64,000 bases of DNA. Source: Gordionus sp. m RMFG-2023. Lineage: Eukaryota > Nematomorpha > Gordioida > Chordodea > Parachordodidae. Positions within the stretch are counted from its first letter, which is position 1, and the number at the start of each line of letters is the position of its first letter. Shown here piece by piece: positions 12,959 to 23,213 of the stretch. The stretch spans positions 45,547,366-45,611,365 of the forward strand of contig NC_088777.1 in NCBI RefSeq assembly GCF_954871325.1, written 5' to 3'. The notes beneath the pieces were generated by a model. The model was given only the letters and a program-made list of their open reading frames with translations. It had not been told where the DNA came from and ran no database searches. The position numbers were made by a program, and so were the translations under genes.

Positions 12959-14043
12959 CTAATTAATCAGTTGGCCGCGATAACCCAACTCCAAATAGTT
13001 TTGCATGTTATTGTAAAAGTTAGTAAAATCATAAGGAATAAATCCGTGTAAGAGCTGAATAATATTCCCAATAATTTCATCTCTTGAATTAGGGCGGGGG
13101 TTTATTGCTCGATATTTATTTTTCAAGACTCAAAAAAAATTTTCGATGGGATTTAGCTGAGGTGAATATGGTTGTAGATATTCAATCCTATCTTTATATG
13201 CATCGATAAGATGGCTTCTATGGATAGATGCATTATCAATTACAATAATTGAATCTGGTGGTAAGACACTGATAAGCTCTGTCATAAAATCACGGAATAA
13301 CCCATTATAAGCTCCTTCGATTATTTTACAATGGATTACCCCTCCAATTCCAATTGTACAAAGTATCCTTACATTTTTACCCTTAGAGGATGAAATTTTT
13401 ATTACTGGACGGACATTGTATGGTGCCCAGGCGTAGATTGGTACAACGTGCAAGTTTATTCCAGTTTCATCTAAGAAATATAATTTTCTCTTGGGGTATT
13501 TAAGATCTTTACACAATAGATTTGACGAATATTGATTGCCCCAGAAGTATTTCTTCTATCAGGCTCCTTGCCAGCTCTTTTTTTCGACCAACCTATATTT
13601 TTTATATATTTGCTAATTGTTGTTTTCGTTCTTGGACTACCAGGAGGTAAATTTTCTATTATCTGATGGATAGTAAGAGTATTATTATCCATCAATAAAT
13701 TTATGATGAGTCTTTCATAAATAGAAGTATCTTTTTTTTTACTTCCTCTTTTTTGAATATTATATTCTTTTAAAGGTTCTACATTTATATCTGGGAATGT
13801 GTCCCGTCTAAATTTATGAACTGATGCTGTAGACATTTCGACGTATTTTGCAATGTCTTTAATTTTCATCTGTTCTCTTTCTGGCATTGATAACATTTTA
13901 GTAACTATATCTATTTTTTCTTTATTCCAATATTTGTGTATTCTCTTTGGTCTTTGAATTCTCGAAGAAGACTGAGAGTTTTCATTTAAATTGGAAAAAT
14001 TAATATTACTACTATTGGAAAATAAAGATTCTATATTAAACAT
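12959..14043 (-). pseudogene. IS630/Tc1/mariner-type DDE transposase, frame-broken
   Basis: The N-terminal frame (14043-13471, 190 residues) carries a helix-turn-helix region with MKIKDIAKYVEMSTASVHKF and a second DNA-binding part with TTISKYIKNIGWSKKRAGK. The C-terminal frame (13516-13130) carries the catalytic motifs YFLDETGINLH, SIIVIDNASIHRS and YSPQLNPIENFF, giving Asp, Asp and Glu. Past a TGA near 13129 the same frame continues through VLKNKYRAINPRPNSRDEI to a TAG at 12959. One frameshift near 13515-13530 and that stop are the two visible breaks. By my count, 30 residues separate the second Asp from the Glu, against 34 in classical Tc1. Confidence 0.9.
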
Positions 14044-14046
14044 TTT

Positions 14047-14240
14047 TTTTATTATTTAAGAAAAATTTAAAAAATTAATAAATATATTTTTACTTATTTA
14101 AGAAAAATTTAAAAAATTAATAAATATTTTTTTACTTATTTAAGAAAAATTTAAAAAATTAATAAAAGTCTAACACATATTTTTATATTTAATAAAATTA
14201 ATAAAAGTCTAACACATATTTTTATATTTAATAAAATTTC
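14047..14240. repeat. Tandem repeats at the 3' side of the Tc1-like element
   Basis: Three copies of a unit of about 44 bp built on TTATTTAAGAAAAATTTAAA are followed by two copies of a unit of about 43 bp built on AATAAAAGTCTAACACATAT. Both arrays lie upstream of the transposase start, inside the right TIR. Confidence 0.85.
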
Positions 14241-14716
14241 CAACACAACTATTAATCTTGTTAATTAATTACTTGTCCATATTTAATTTCAATATGTATT
14301 AAATTAAAATAAAACTATATTATATTTATCCCCTTTTAATGTTAGTTGATTTTTAACACTCGTTTCACTGTAAAATAAAGATCAAAGGATTTATGCAAGC
14401 TTGTGTTTTTAAACCATCCTCGTATATAAAACATTTATTTTTATTATTTCTAAGAAAAATTGTATTGTTTGTAAAAAAAAAAAAAACTTGAGCCATTTGA
14501 GCAATAATTTGTAAATAATTTTTTTTTAACAGAAATGATAAATATTTATATATTTAAAATCATTATTAAATAGATTGCTCTTCATATCTCTAAAATGTAT
14601 ATAAAATTTAAAATTTATATTACTATTTTTAGCTAACTTTGCATAATTAATCACACGGTGTTTTCTCCTAAATGATAAATAATATTACAATTATAAATAT
14701 TTATTTAGTATTAAAT

Positions 14717-15572
14717 GGTAACTCACTGAAACTCGGGGAAATTTTTAATATTATTATTTATTTTATTTTTAATATTTTTAATATTTTTTTTTATTTAAAA
14801 ATAATAAATATATCGTGTGGGGGAGGATATGGGTGGAAATTTTTTGATGTAAATAATTCAAAATTTAATTAGTCAAAAATTTAATGAATTCCAAATTTTT
14901 TTTAGGTAAAAATTTTCACAATTCTTTAATTTTACATTAAAAATTGAGGTGTGTGCTATATTGAATGCTATTAAGTTAGGACTATAATTTATTTTTTGTG
15001 AAAATTTTCACAATTCTATAATTTTACATTAAAAATATAGTATATTTAAAAATTTTAAAAAGGCGTATGCTATATTGGATGCTACTAAGTTAGGACTATT
15101 AAATCAAATACTAAATTAATAAGCAATTTATTTGAATATACATAATATATAAACTGATAATAGATAATATATAATTTTAAGTAAAAACAACTGTATAAAT
15201 TTATATCATTTAAAAATTTAATTAATTTACTTAAATTTGCCATATTTTTAATATACGAAAATAATAATCACATATATATAAATGAGAGGAAGATTTCCTT
15301 CCAGTTCTGGGGATGCTAGCCTTAAGATCCTTCCATAAACGCTCAATACCTTGAGTATGGGATGATATATCATTTGGGTCTATAAATTTTCTGCTGCTAT
15401 TGATCAAGTAATGATCAAATCTATTTTCATTAAAATTGTTATAACTAGAAAAAATGTTAAATTTTAAGATAAAAAAATTCTTATCCAGAGGATCACATAT
15501 TTATTATTTTTTTAATATAAAAATTTTTTGAAAAATAATATCAAAAATTTCCCCGAGTTTCAGTGACTTACC
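14717..15572 (-). mobile_element. Merlin (IS1595-like) DNA transposon, internally reduced
   Basis: The TIRs GGTAACTCACTGAAACTCGG and CCGAGTTTCAGTGACTTACC differ at one base. They are flanked by a perfect 9-bp target duplication, GTATTAAAT (14708-14716 and 15573-15581). A TIR starting with GG and an 8-9 bp duplication are typical of Merlin. A minus-strand remnant of an ISXO2/IS1595-type transposase at 15285-15440 confirms the family. The interior also holds two direct copies (about 14906-14990 and 15000-15109) of a segment with GCTATATTGRATGCTA. At 856 bp it is non-autonomous. Confidence 0.88.
15285..15440 (-). pseudogene. Merlin transposase C-terminal remnant
   Basis: The minus strand reads NRFDHYLINSSRKFIDPND, then HTQGIERLWKDLKASIPRTG. 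This matches the conserved end of ISXO2-like (DDE_Tnp_IS1595) transposases, in which FVDP..G.HT..IE..W...K precedes the C-terminus, and includes the catalytic-region Glu of the IER motif. The N-terminal two thirds are missing. Confidence 0.82.
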
Positions 15573-15960
15573 GTATTAAATTTACTACTCTTATGTTTTT
15601 TACAATGTTGCATGTTCAAGTATTTAATGCTATCCAAAAATTGGTATATTTATTTTGAAGACATGACAAACAATTAAAGATTTTATAGTTTTATTTTGAG
15701 ATTTTATTCTAAAATAGACTTAAAATTATAAATCTTATCATCGTGTTGACTATCTAAAACACTAAGACCTCTGTCTATCTCTTCTTCAAGTTTACATAAA
15801 GTTAATGTTTTTCTATTGAAACATATAAATATTTCTTATTTCTGATTTTAAAAAATTCCAAATTTTTGTTCAAATATTTATTTTTTTTAAAAAAAAAAAT
15901 AAGAAATATGGTTTTATAAACTTTTTTTATAAAAGTAAATATAATATATAGATATATATA

Positions 15961-16330
15961 TGTTAGCGTCCATGTGTTTTTTCCGGCAATGTGTTATTTT
16001 TACAACTTTAAATTATTTTTGAGCTCGTTTTAATAAATTTAAAATTCGGATTTTACCGGAAGTACCTATCTTATGAATTGTAAACAATTTTGCTCATAAC
16101 CTTTGAGTCATTTATAATTTTTATAAAAAATCTATGGAAAAACAAATATAAATTATATTAGGTTCAAAATTTCGTGGCAAAATTGTCTGACATTTATAGG
16201 GTAGGTATTCCAAATATGATAGAATACATTTCCGGTAAAATCAGATTTTAAAATCTAAAAAATGAACCTCAAAAATATTATTTAAAGTTGAAAAAATAAC
16301 ACATTGCCGGAAAAACGCATTGAAGCTAAC
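15961..16330. mobile_element. Palindromic MITE, 370 bp
   Basis: The two halves are inverted copies starting TGTTAGC and ending GCTAACA. Each arm contains TTTTCCGGCAATGTGTTATT, an AACTTTAAAT block, then GATTTTACCGGAAGTA-like sequence. TATA-rich flanks fit a TA target preference. There is no coding capacity. A half copy lies at 10309-10470. Confidence 0.85.
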
Positions 16331-16535
16331 ATATGTATCATTTAAAATGTATATTATTGAATGGTGTTTTCAGATATATAACTCATTTCTGATATAAAAA
16401 AAAAATTAATTCCAAATGATTGCTCAAAATATTTGTTTTTAATGGTCTTATAAGTTTTTTTCCTAAACTAAATATAATATATCTATATATACATCATTAA
16501 CATGCAATTTGAATGATGATTTCAAATATATAAAT

Positions 16536-16831
16536 CAGAGACCTGCAGGCCTGGCCCTAAGCCCGGCCTGGGTTATGGGCAGGGCTGTATTTTAATTTTT
16601 TTTAAATAAACCCCGGACGGTCCTAAATTTTCGAAATCGCCATTATTAGTTTTAAAAATTAAAAATAAATATAATTATATTTAAAAAAATTCCGACCTGA
16701 AAAATTTTATTTTTTAAGAACAAGCCGGGCCAGACCTGAAAGTATTAAACCCGTGGGGTCTGGCCGAAAAGAAATTTTGAAAAAAAAAATGGGCTGGGTC
16801 GTGCAAATGGTACCTCTGCCGGGTCTCTCTG
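16536..16831. mobile_element. Short non-autonomous hAT, GC-rich, perfect 8-bp TSD
   Basis: The ends CAGAGACCTGCAGGCC and CGGGTCTCTCTG are flanked by ATATAAAT on both sides (16528-16535 and 16832-16839). GC-rich subterminal motifs (CCGGCCTGGG, GCCGGGCCAGACC, GGGCTGGGTC) stand out sharply from the AT-rich surroundings. It has no coding capacity. Confidence 0.88.
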
Positions 16832-16980
16832 ATATAAATATTTTTCATTTCTGATAAAAAAAATTAATTAATTACAAATTATTACTCAAATGGCTCAAGT
16901 TTTTTTTTACAAACAATACAATTTTTTTTAAATAATACTTTGTTTTTATGCGAGATGGTTTAAAATTCGCTCCTCGCATT

Positions 16981-19056
16981 AATAAAAATGATCATTAAAA
17001 TAGTTTTATGCGTTTTTAAATTCTCCGGGTTCGGGTTCACAATTTATTTTTTTCTATTCCTAACCCCGGCCCGAATTTTTTGTATTATATTATTTTTAAG
17101 GCATACTTAGGTGTTACATGCCCTTGTTGGATATTAAATTAATATATAAGTAACTTAAACTGTTTCCTATAATGGGAATAAAGACTTTGTTAAAGATATC
17201 CCTGCCTAAACATTTCAAAAAATGACAAAAGTAATTTTAAAAAATTAAGTTTGGAAATATGAAATTGGAACTTGATTGGGACTCAAAATTTTGGTAAAAT
17301 TAATGAGGTGCCGAAATTATCAAGAGCCAAAATTATCAAAGTTTTGATCATATAAATTTTATAAGATTATTGTTAAGCAACACTATGTCGGTAGATAATT
17401 ACAAACTGAAATGATATTTAAAATTTGGCTAAAATAAAATAAATCTACATAGATTCTAATGCTCCAATGACCAATGTAGGATATTGTGGTTAGTATATCG
17501 ATATAGGAGAAGGCCTGATTTTAGCTTGAGTTTTGCTTTAAAAATATAAGCTTAGATTTCATAATTTTTCTAATTTGTTTTAAGTTATATAATCTCATCT
17601 GCTTGATTTCTATACAACACGTATATATATATATATATATATATAGGGTTGTATATACTTCAAAATAAATAACAAAACTAATAAATATATAAAATATTAT
17701 CTTTAGCGTGTGACTATTTACCGACACCTTCCCTTCCTTAACAATAGCCTAAAATATGTCTTTGATTTGACATAAAATATACAAAATATAAATTATATTT
17801 TTAATTAAAGAGTATTTTGAAGAAGAAGAATGTATAAATTGAAAAAAATATTTTTTTTTACTATATGGATGGATGTTTGATAGGTAAGTAAGATCCTCAG
17901 CCCAAAGAATATTTATTATAAAATAAACGATAACAATAACATTTCTCATTTTATTTTTTCAAATTTATAAAAGAGAATTTTGAAAAATTTTGTGGAATAT
18001 TATCCTATTTCATATAAATTTTATGATAATAAAAATAGCAAGCGATGCATATTTACTTAACTCCTATAGGAGAATATTAAAAATAAATAATGTAAATAGG
18101 TTGATAACTAACTATATTTCTACTAAAATGATTTTCAAAATAAATATTAATTTTTTTGTTTGATCTAGAAATATAGAAGAAGAACGGAAGTCGATAAAAT
18201 AAAATAAAAAACATAATATTACATTACATTTATCCTGGTTCTTGCCAAAAAACAACCTTAAAAAAATTTAAATGTCCAATCTTTAATATAGTTTATAATC
18301 ATTTATTAAATAGTACAAAGGAATAATTAGATTGCCAGAATGAATAGATTATTTTTTTGAAAAAAATAAGTTTACAAAAATATCCAATTCCTTTATTCAG
18401 ATCTGTATTCTATTCATAAATGAAAAAATGATTCATCAAATAATATTCCTTTTCAGATCGAATCGTTGGAAAAGGATCATTGGGAAAAACGGATTATATA
18501 TTTATTTATATTGTACAATATATCCAAAATCTAATCTTTTTTTCCCCCAATATAACTCTTTTCTTAAATTTTTAATGTTATTCATTTAACTTAAGATTAA
18601 TTCCAAATTTTATGTATAACACCCGAATTATCCTCTTTAAGATTTTTTTTCTCCAGTATCCTTCTAGGTATAGAACAAAGTTAAATCTTCCCTTCATAAC
18701 TTGTTAATACATTACACTATCTATTTTATGAGCAATATATTTCTTTGATATCAATCACCTTTTAAATCAGCTAACACTTTAACTTTCATTGAAATAAAAG
18801 GGGTTTTAGCTTAAATTCAAGTAATTGTCAATCCCAATCTATCCCCTAACAGCAGATACTTTCAATCAATATGTATTAATGAAATATAATTTAAAATCTA
18901 TCAAATGCTAAGAACAACCATAATTTGACACATGAATAAGATAACGTCACGAAGTTATCGTATACAAAATAGTTTTGATATCATGCAAAACTAATTTATT
19001 TTCATAGAAAAGACGCATATAAATTTTTATTATATTTAAAAAAATACATATTTACT
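16981..19056. other. Intergenic, microsatellite and GC-repeat fragment
   Basis: A (TA)n run occupies about 17622-17646. A small CCGGGTTCGGGTTC / CCCCGGCCCGAA fragment at 17023-17100 looks like another hAT subterminal scrap. A TATAAAT at 19018-19024, close to the start codon at 19057, could be promoter sequence, but such strings are common by chance here. Confidence 0.4.
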
Positions 19057-20640
19057 ATGGATGGAAAAATATATTCGATATCAAAAAAGATTTGCACCGA
19101 GTATAAAGGTATCTTAGACAGAGGAAATCAGTTATTTAACGATCCTACTATAGTCGAAAATTTTGTCGAAGAAAGGGATGATCCGAAAGAGAGATTACTA
19201 ACAAATCCTAATAATCGCCTTAAAAGGACATTATCCATACGTTGGCGTGTAATTTTGAAAAAAATTGATGAAGAGATCAACAAGGTGAACTATAACCCTA
19301 AAACATTTTTGAACAGTTCACCGGGGAAGGCTCTCTCAAATTCTTTAAAAGGTTTGCCGAATGAAATGGGAGAGTTGCACAAAATATTCCAGAAAATTGG
19401 GATCGAATGTGAAAATTTTATGTATCAAAAGGAAAGCAATCTATCTAACCAGATGGTGCCCTCCAATTTTAATTCTTATAACGTGATCTCTAACCATGGA
19501 TATCCTGAGGGTCAATCAATGACCGGAAATAATCAGGGTTGTCATTTGCCCTCTTCTAATGTTTATAATCAACAAATATGGCAAAGACAACCTGGTTATG
19601 TTCAAAATTTTAATCACATACCCAATTCATATTTGACCCATATCCCATCCGACTATAATAATCCAAATGAGGTATACAATAATCCGAACGAGGTAAGATC
19701 TATCACACCATTTCATTATCCTAACTTTCAAAATCATAGCAATATTCCTCCTTGTTATGCAAATATTAATAACATGCAAAATCCCATTTATAATTATCCG
19801 TTCATCCAAAATGGATCTTGTGATGTACCTGCAAACATTCAGAGACCTATAAATCAAAACGATCAACAAGTGGCTCAAACAAAACCCTTGAATGAAGATA
19901 ATAGATTACCAAATTTCAATTATCCATCTTCGCCTCAACAAAGTTGTATAACTAACTATTCTTTAAACACAACTCAAGAGATTCACAACCCCGCTAATTA
20001 CGTTGAGGTTATTACGGTGGACAAAATAAATTCCGACAATCTGAATGAGCGCTTACTAAAGATTCCCTTAAATAATTCTCCAAATATGGATATTCCTGAT
20101 AAATCGCCACAAAATGCAATACAGGGGGGAGCCGAATCAGTAATTATCAATAATATTTTAATCCCGACCAATTTGGTAGAGGAATTTACTCGTACTTATT
20201 ATTTGAATCCAAAAAGCTTGCCCAATAAAAATGTTGATAGCAACCCCCATATTGAACAATGTTCGAAAGATTCACAATATCAACCGAAAAATGATGGACA
20301 CCAACAAACCAACTCGGTAATTGATTATGTACAAAATAAGTTGCCAAGCGAAGGGAACTTCGATTTTTGCAATCATTTAGCTATGAATGGATATGCTAGA
20401 GATGATTCAAATTTGAAAAATCTTCCACAATTTAAAGACTCGACATCTTCTATGCAAAATTTTAACTCCAATCTTTCACCACAAGGTCAAAATATGAACG
20501 TTTCCGAATTGATAAATTGTTTCTTTGAAAATCTAAGTTGCAATAATAGTGTAAAAATGAATACTGCGCTAAAGGATACAAATGATACTTCTAGCCAAAT
20601 AGCCTACGGAGTAATGAATGTCATACCAAACATCATATAA
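19057..20640 (+). CDS. Asn/Pro-rich 527-residue protein of unknown function
   Basis: A single uninterrupted reading frame, by far the longest in the window. The start is favoured by an A at -3 and a G at +4 around the ATG. Residues 1-130 are charged and predicted helical by eye, with LKRTLSIRWRVILKKIDEEI and a second segment GLPNEMGELHKIFQKIGIE. From about residue 140 onward the protein is low complexity, rich in Asn, Pro, Gln, Tyr and Ser, and includes a direct YNNPNEV duplication near residues 200-213. There is no signal peptide, membrane segment or zinc-binding pattern. The composition would suit a disordered nuclear or cytoplasmic regulator, but that is inference. I recognise no family. 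Codon choice is AT-rich like the neighbours. Confidence 0.8.
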   Translation: MDGKIYSISKKICTEYKGILDRGNQLFNDPTIVENFVEERDDPKERLLTNPNNRLKRTLSIRWRVILKKIDEEINKVNYNPKTFLNSSPGKALSNSLKGLPNEMGELHKIFQKIGIECENFMYQKESNLSNQMVPSNFNSYNVISNHGYPEGQSMTGNNQGCHLPSSNVYNQQIWQRQPGYVQNFNHIPNSYLTHIPSDYNNPNEVYNNPNEVRSITPFHYPNFQNHSNIPPCYANINNMQNPIYNYPFIQNGSCDVPANIQRPINQNDQQVAQTKPLNEDNRLPNFNYPSSPQQSCITNYSLNTTQEIHNPANYVEVITVDKINSDNLNERLLKIPLNNSPNMDIPDKSPQNAIQGGAESVIINNILIPTNLVEEFTRTYYLNPKSLPNKNVDSNPHIEQCSKDSQYQPKNDGHQQTNSVIDYVQNKLPSEGNFDFCNHLAMNGYARDDSNLKNLPQFKDSTSSMQNFNSNLSPQGQNMNVSELINCFFENLSCNNSVKMNTALKDTNDTSSQIAYGVMNVIPNII

Positions 20641-23152
20641 AATAGACGCAATCACTCTACACCTTTCGAATTGACGCTTTCTCTCTTTTAAAAATGGGAA
20701 AATCTTTATGATTTTATTCTCAAAAACACATTATAAAAAGAAAAATTTTAAAATAATGGCCCATTTTGCCAATTTAATTTTATCCAGATTAAACAATGTT
20801 AAAAATAATTTCAATTTTACTAAAGGTTTTAATATTATTCTCTAGAAGTGTTATGTTAAAAAGGTTTTTCTTCTAAAACTCTTTAAATAATTATTTGTAT
20901 CTAAAATAAATAAAACTATCTTACTTAACCCACCTAGAATTGAATTGACATGAGTCTGAGACTCTAAATAAAGAATCACAATGTTAAATTTTTCCTAAAT
21001 TAATTATCTCTTATATTAGAGATCAGAGGTTATATAGAGCCCGGAAATTAAAACCTATAAAAAATTTAAAATAAGAGAACAATCTAAACAGAGAAAAGGA
21101 AAAAGGGAGAGGGGGGAGGGTATCCTCTTTGATAATCAACCATTACATGATATAATTGAAAATAATATTTTGTCATGGAGGGGGGGGGGGGGTTAGACTC
21201 AGCGTTATTGGTTTAGAAGAGTCTAAAGGTCTCTGATTGAAAGAGGACGGAAGATTATTTATAAAAATAAATCTTTCATATAATTTAAATTCTGAATTTA
21301 ATTGGACTTCAGATATACATTTATATCCTATAAATAAAATTTAGCAATTTTCAATATCAAGATTTGATATATCCTCAGATCAGGAGTTATAACATTTTTA
21401 ATGGTTAGAACCTTTGATAATTACAAATCGCTTTATTGATTTTAGTCATAATTAAATCCAAAAATGGAATAAAAGCAGATATTTTAGAGCCTCGATCAAG
21501 TTAAACCTTTATTTGTCTAAATGCAAGTCTAGGTTTGCTAATCTCAAAATCTTATAATTTCGCTCTCACCTCAACAATCACATAAATCTTGATAAATTCC
21601 TGGATATTATTATCTCGGTTTTCTAAGTTGTAGTATAATAATATTCGCGATTTTCATAACTTTAGCCAAATCCATTTTTTTGAAAAATATGGCATAAATT
21701 TTAATATAATAAATAATTTATTAAAACATTCCAATAAAAAAAATCGGCAATCTATTCTAATATTTACCCAAGGGCATACAAAATATGTTCTTCTAGATTC
21801 AAAAAATGCTGTAACAGCTTAATGTGTAGACTCTATCTTGTCGTGCAGGCTTTGAAATTTCTCTTTTCCTTTAGTACAAGATGTCTCGATAATTATATTA
21901 GCAATTTCTCTCTGTTAGGATATCTCAACATTTCATACACTCTAAAAATTTTCTCATAGTTATTAATAAAGGTAAGTTAAATAGAATATTTTTTTTGGTT
22001 GATAAAATTTTCTTATATCCATCAGTGTTTAAGATTTAAAAAATGTAAGAAAATAAACTTTAAATTTTCTTGAGAAAAATATTAATATATAAAAAATAAA
22101 CAAAATTAATTTTAACTTTTTGTTAATATTTGGATTTTAATATAACCTATTTGAAATAGAATACTTTTCAATACATAATTCATGAAGCCCTTTTACAATT
22201 TTTTAAAAATTTGCTACATAAACATATTACAAATAACATGACTGCAAGAGGGGGGGGGATAATGATTGTTAAAATTTAGGGAGATAGAAAGTAAATCTGG
22301 ATGTTTCCTATAAAATTTATTCATTTTGCTTAGTGTTCTTTAATAAAATTTGAATAAATGAAGGAATCGTTATAATCATGAAATAAGAATTAAATAATAT
22401 AATCATAAATCGATATTTGGTGCTTAGGATTGGAAGAATATATCATATGCGATAGGTACATAATCAGAAGCAAGAGGAAGGGGGAAGGGCTTGGGGATGT
22501 TTATCTCTTTGAAAATTTACCAGTTTTGGTAAAAATTGGTTTAAGATAATAAAAAATTTCCCATAAATACCCCTTACCTCTTTCGATCAAATGTATAAAA
22601 TAAATATGTTGCTATGAATAATAATTTAAGAGAAAAGTATAAATAAAATGATTTCCAATAAAATTTCAATCAAATAGATATTAAAAAATGTTTATTAACA
22701 TTTCACGATATTTGAAATCGATCATATATTTTTTTGGAAAAAGTATACCATTTTTAAATTTTCAGCAAAACACACTTATGCTATGTTTGAATAGTGATAT
22801 TTTTACACACAAGGAAACTAAATAAATTTTTGATATTTATTAATAATTTAAAAATTTTGTTAAGAAATCTAGCAGATCAGACGACATATTTAACAAATTA
22901 TGTCATACAATTTTGGGCTTATAGTTTTTTAAAAAAATATCAATTGTTCAGGTTAATATGTCATTTTTGACAGCTTTCATTATAAATTGTTTTCAATTTG
23001 ACATTCAACTAATATTTAACAGCTGTTATCTATTCAATATATTCTTATTCAAGTTAAGAGAATGATAGGAATAAGAAGTGATTTAAGATAAATATAATTA
23101 TTTTTAAAATAAAATAGGTTATCATACACGATTATTAACCCAGAGATTTCAA
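20641..23152. other. Intergenic with diverged dispersed repeat
   Basis: Segments between about 20880 and 22160 match, in the same order and orientation, segments of 27960-30060. Examples are ATATTCGCGATT...CATTTTTTTGAAAAAT and AAAAATGCTGTAACAGCTT. Read on the minus strand, 21760-21870 resembles the TRWS region of a hAT transposase, heavily decayed. Poly-G runs occur at 21180-21192 and near 22250. No gene was recognised. Confidence 0.55.
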
Positions 23153-23213
23153 ATGGTATCCCGATATTCCTATAAGCTTCAAAATTCTCTTACCTTTAAA
23201 TATAAACATATTG
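23153..23213 (+). CDS. SDHD: SDHD exon 1 (mitochondrial presequence)
   Basis: Encodes MVSRYSYKLQNSLTFKYKHI plus one base. The donor is ATTG|GTTAAT. This exon is chosen because it supplies an ATG, a presequence-like composition and exactly the single leftover base that exon 2 needs. It is the least certain of the three exons. Confidence 0.75.

Larger units (their letters stand above)
12453..14354 (-). mobile_element. Tc1/mariner-superfamily element with about 100-bp TIRs
   Basis: The left arm (12453-12560) and right arm (14252-14354) are inverted copies. They share ATCAACTAACA followed by TAAAAGGGGATAAATATA, then ATTGAAATTAAATATGGACA. Between them, on the minus strand, lies a DDE transposase of the IS630-Tc1-mariner group. 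No clear TA duplication could be fixed at the ends. The element lies between two directly repeated 50-bp segments (12361-12410 and 14381-14433). Confidence 0.85.
14400..16970. repeat. Inverted-repeat element carrying three younger insertions
   Basis: The arms at about 14400-14545 and 16845-16970 are inverted copies. Both carry AAACCATC-TCG, ATTGTATTGTTTGTAAAAAA and ACTTGAGCCATTTGAG. Between the arms lie a Merlin derivative (14717-15572), a palindromic MITE (15961-16330) and a short hAT (16536-16831). Parts of the arm sequence also recur at 15840-15960 and 16385-16530, so the host repeat was itself internally duplicated. Its family is unknown. Confidence 0.7.
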
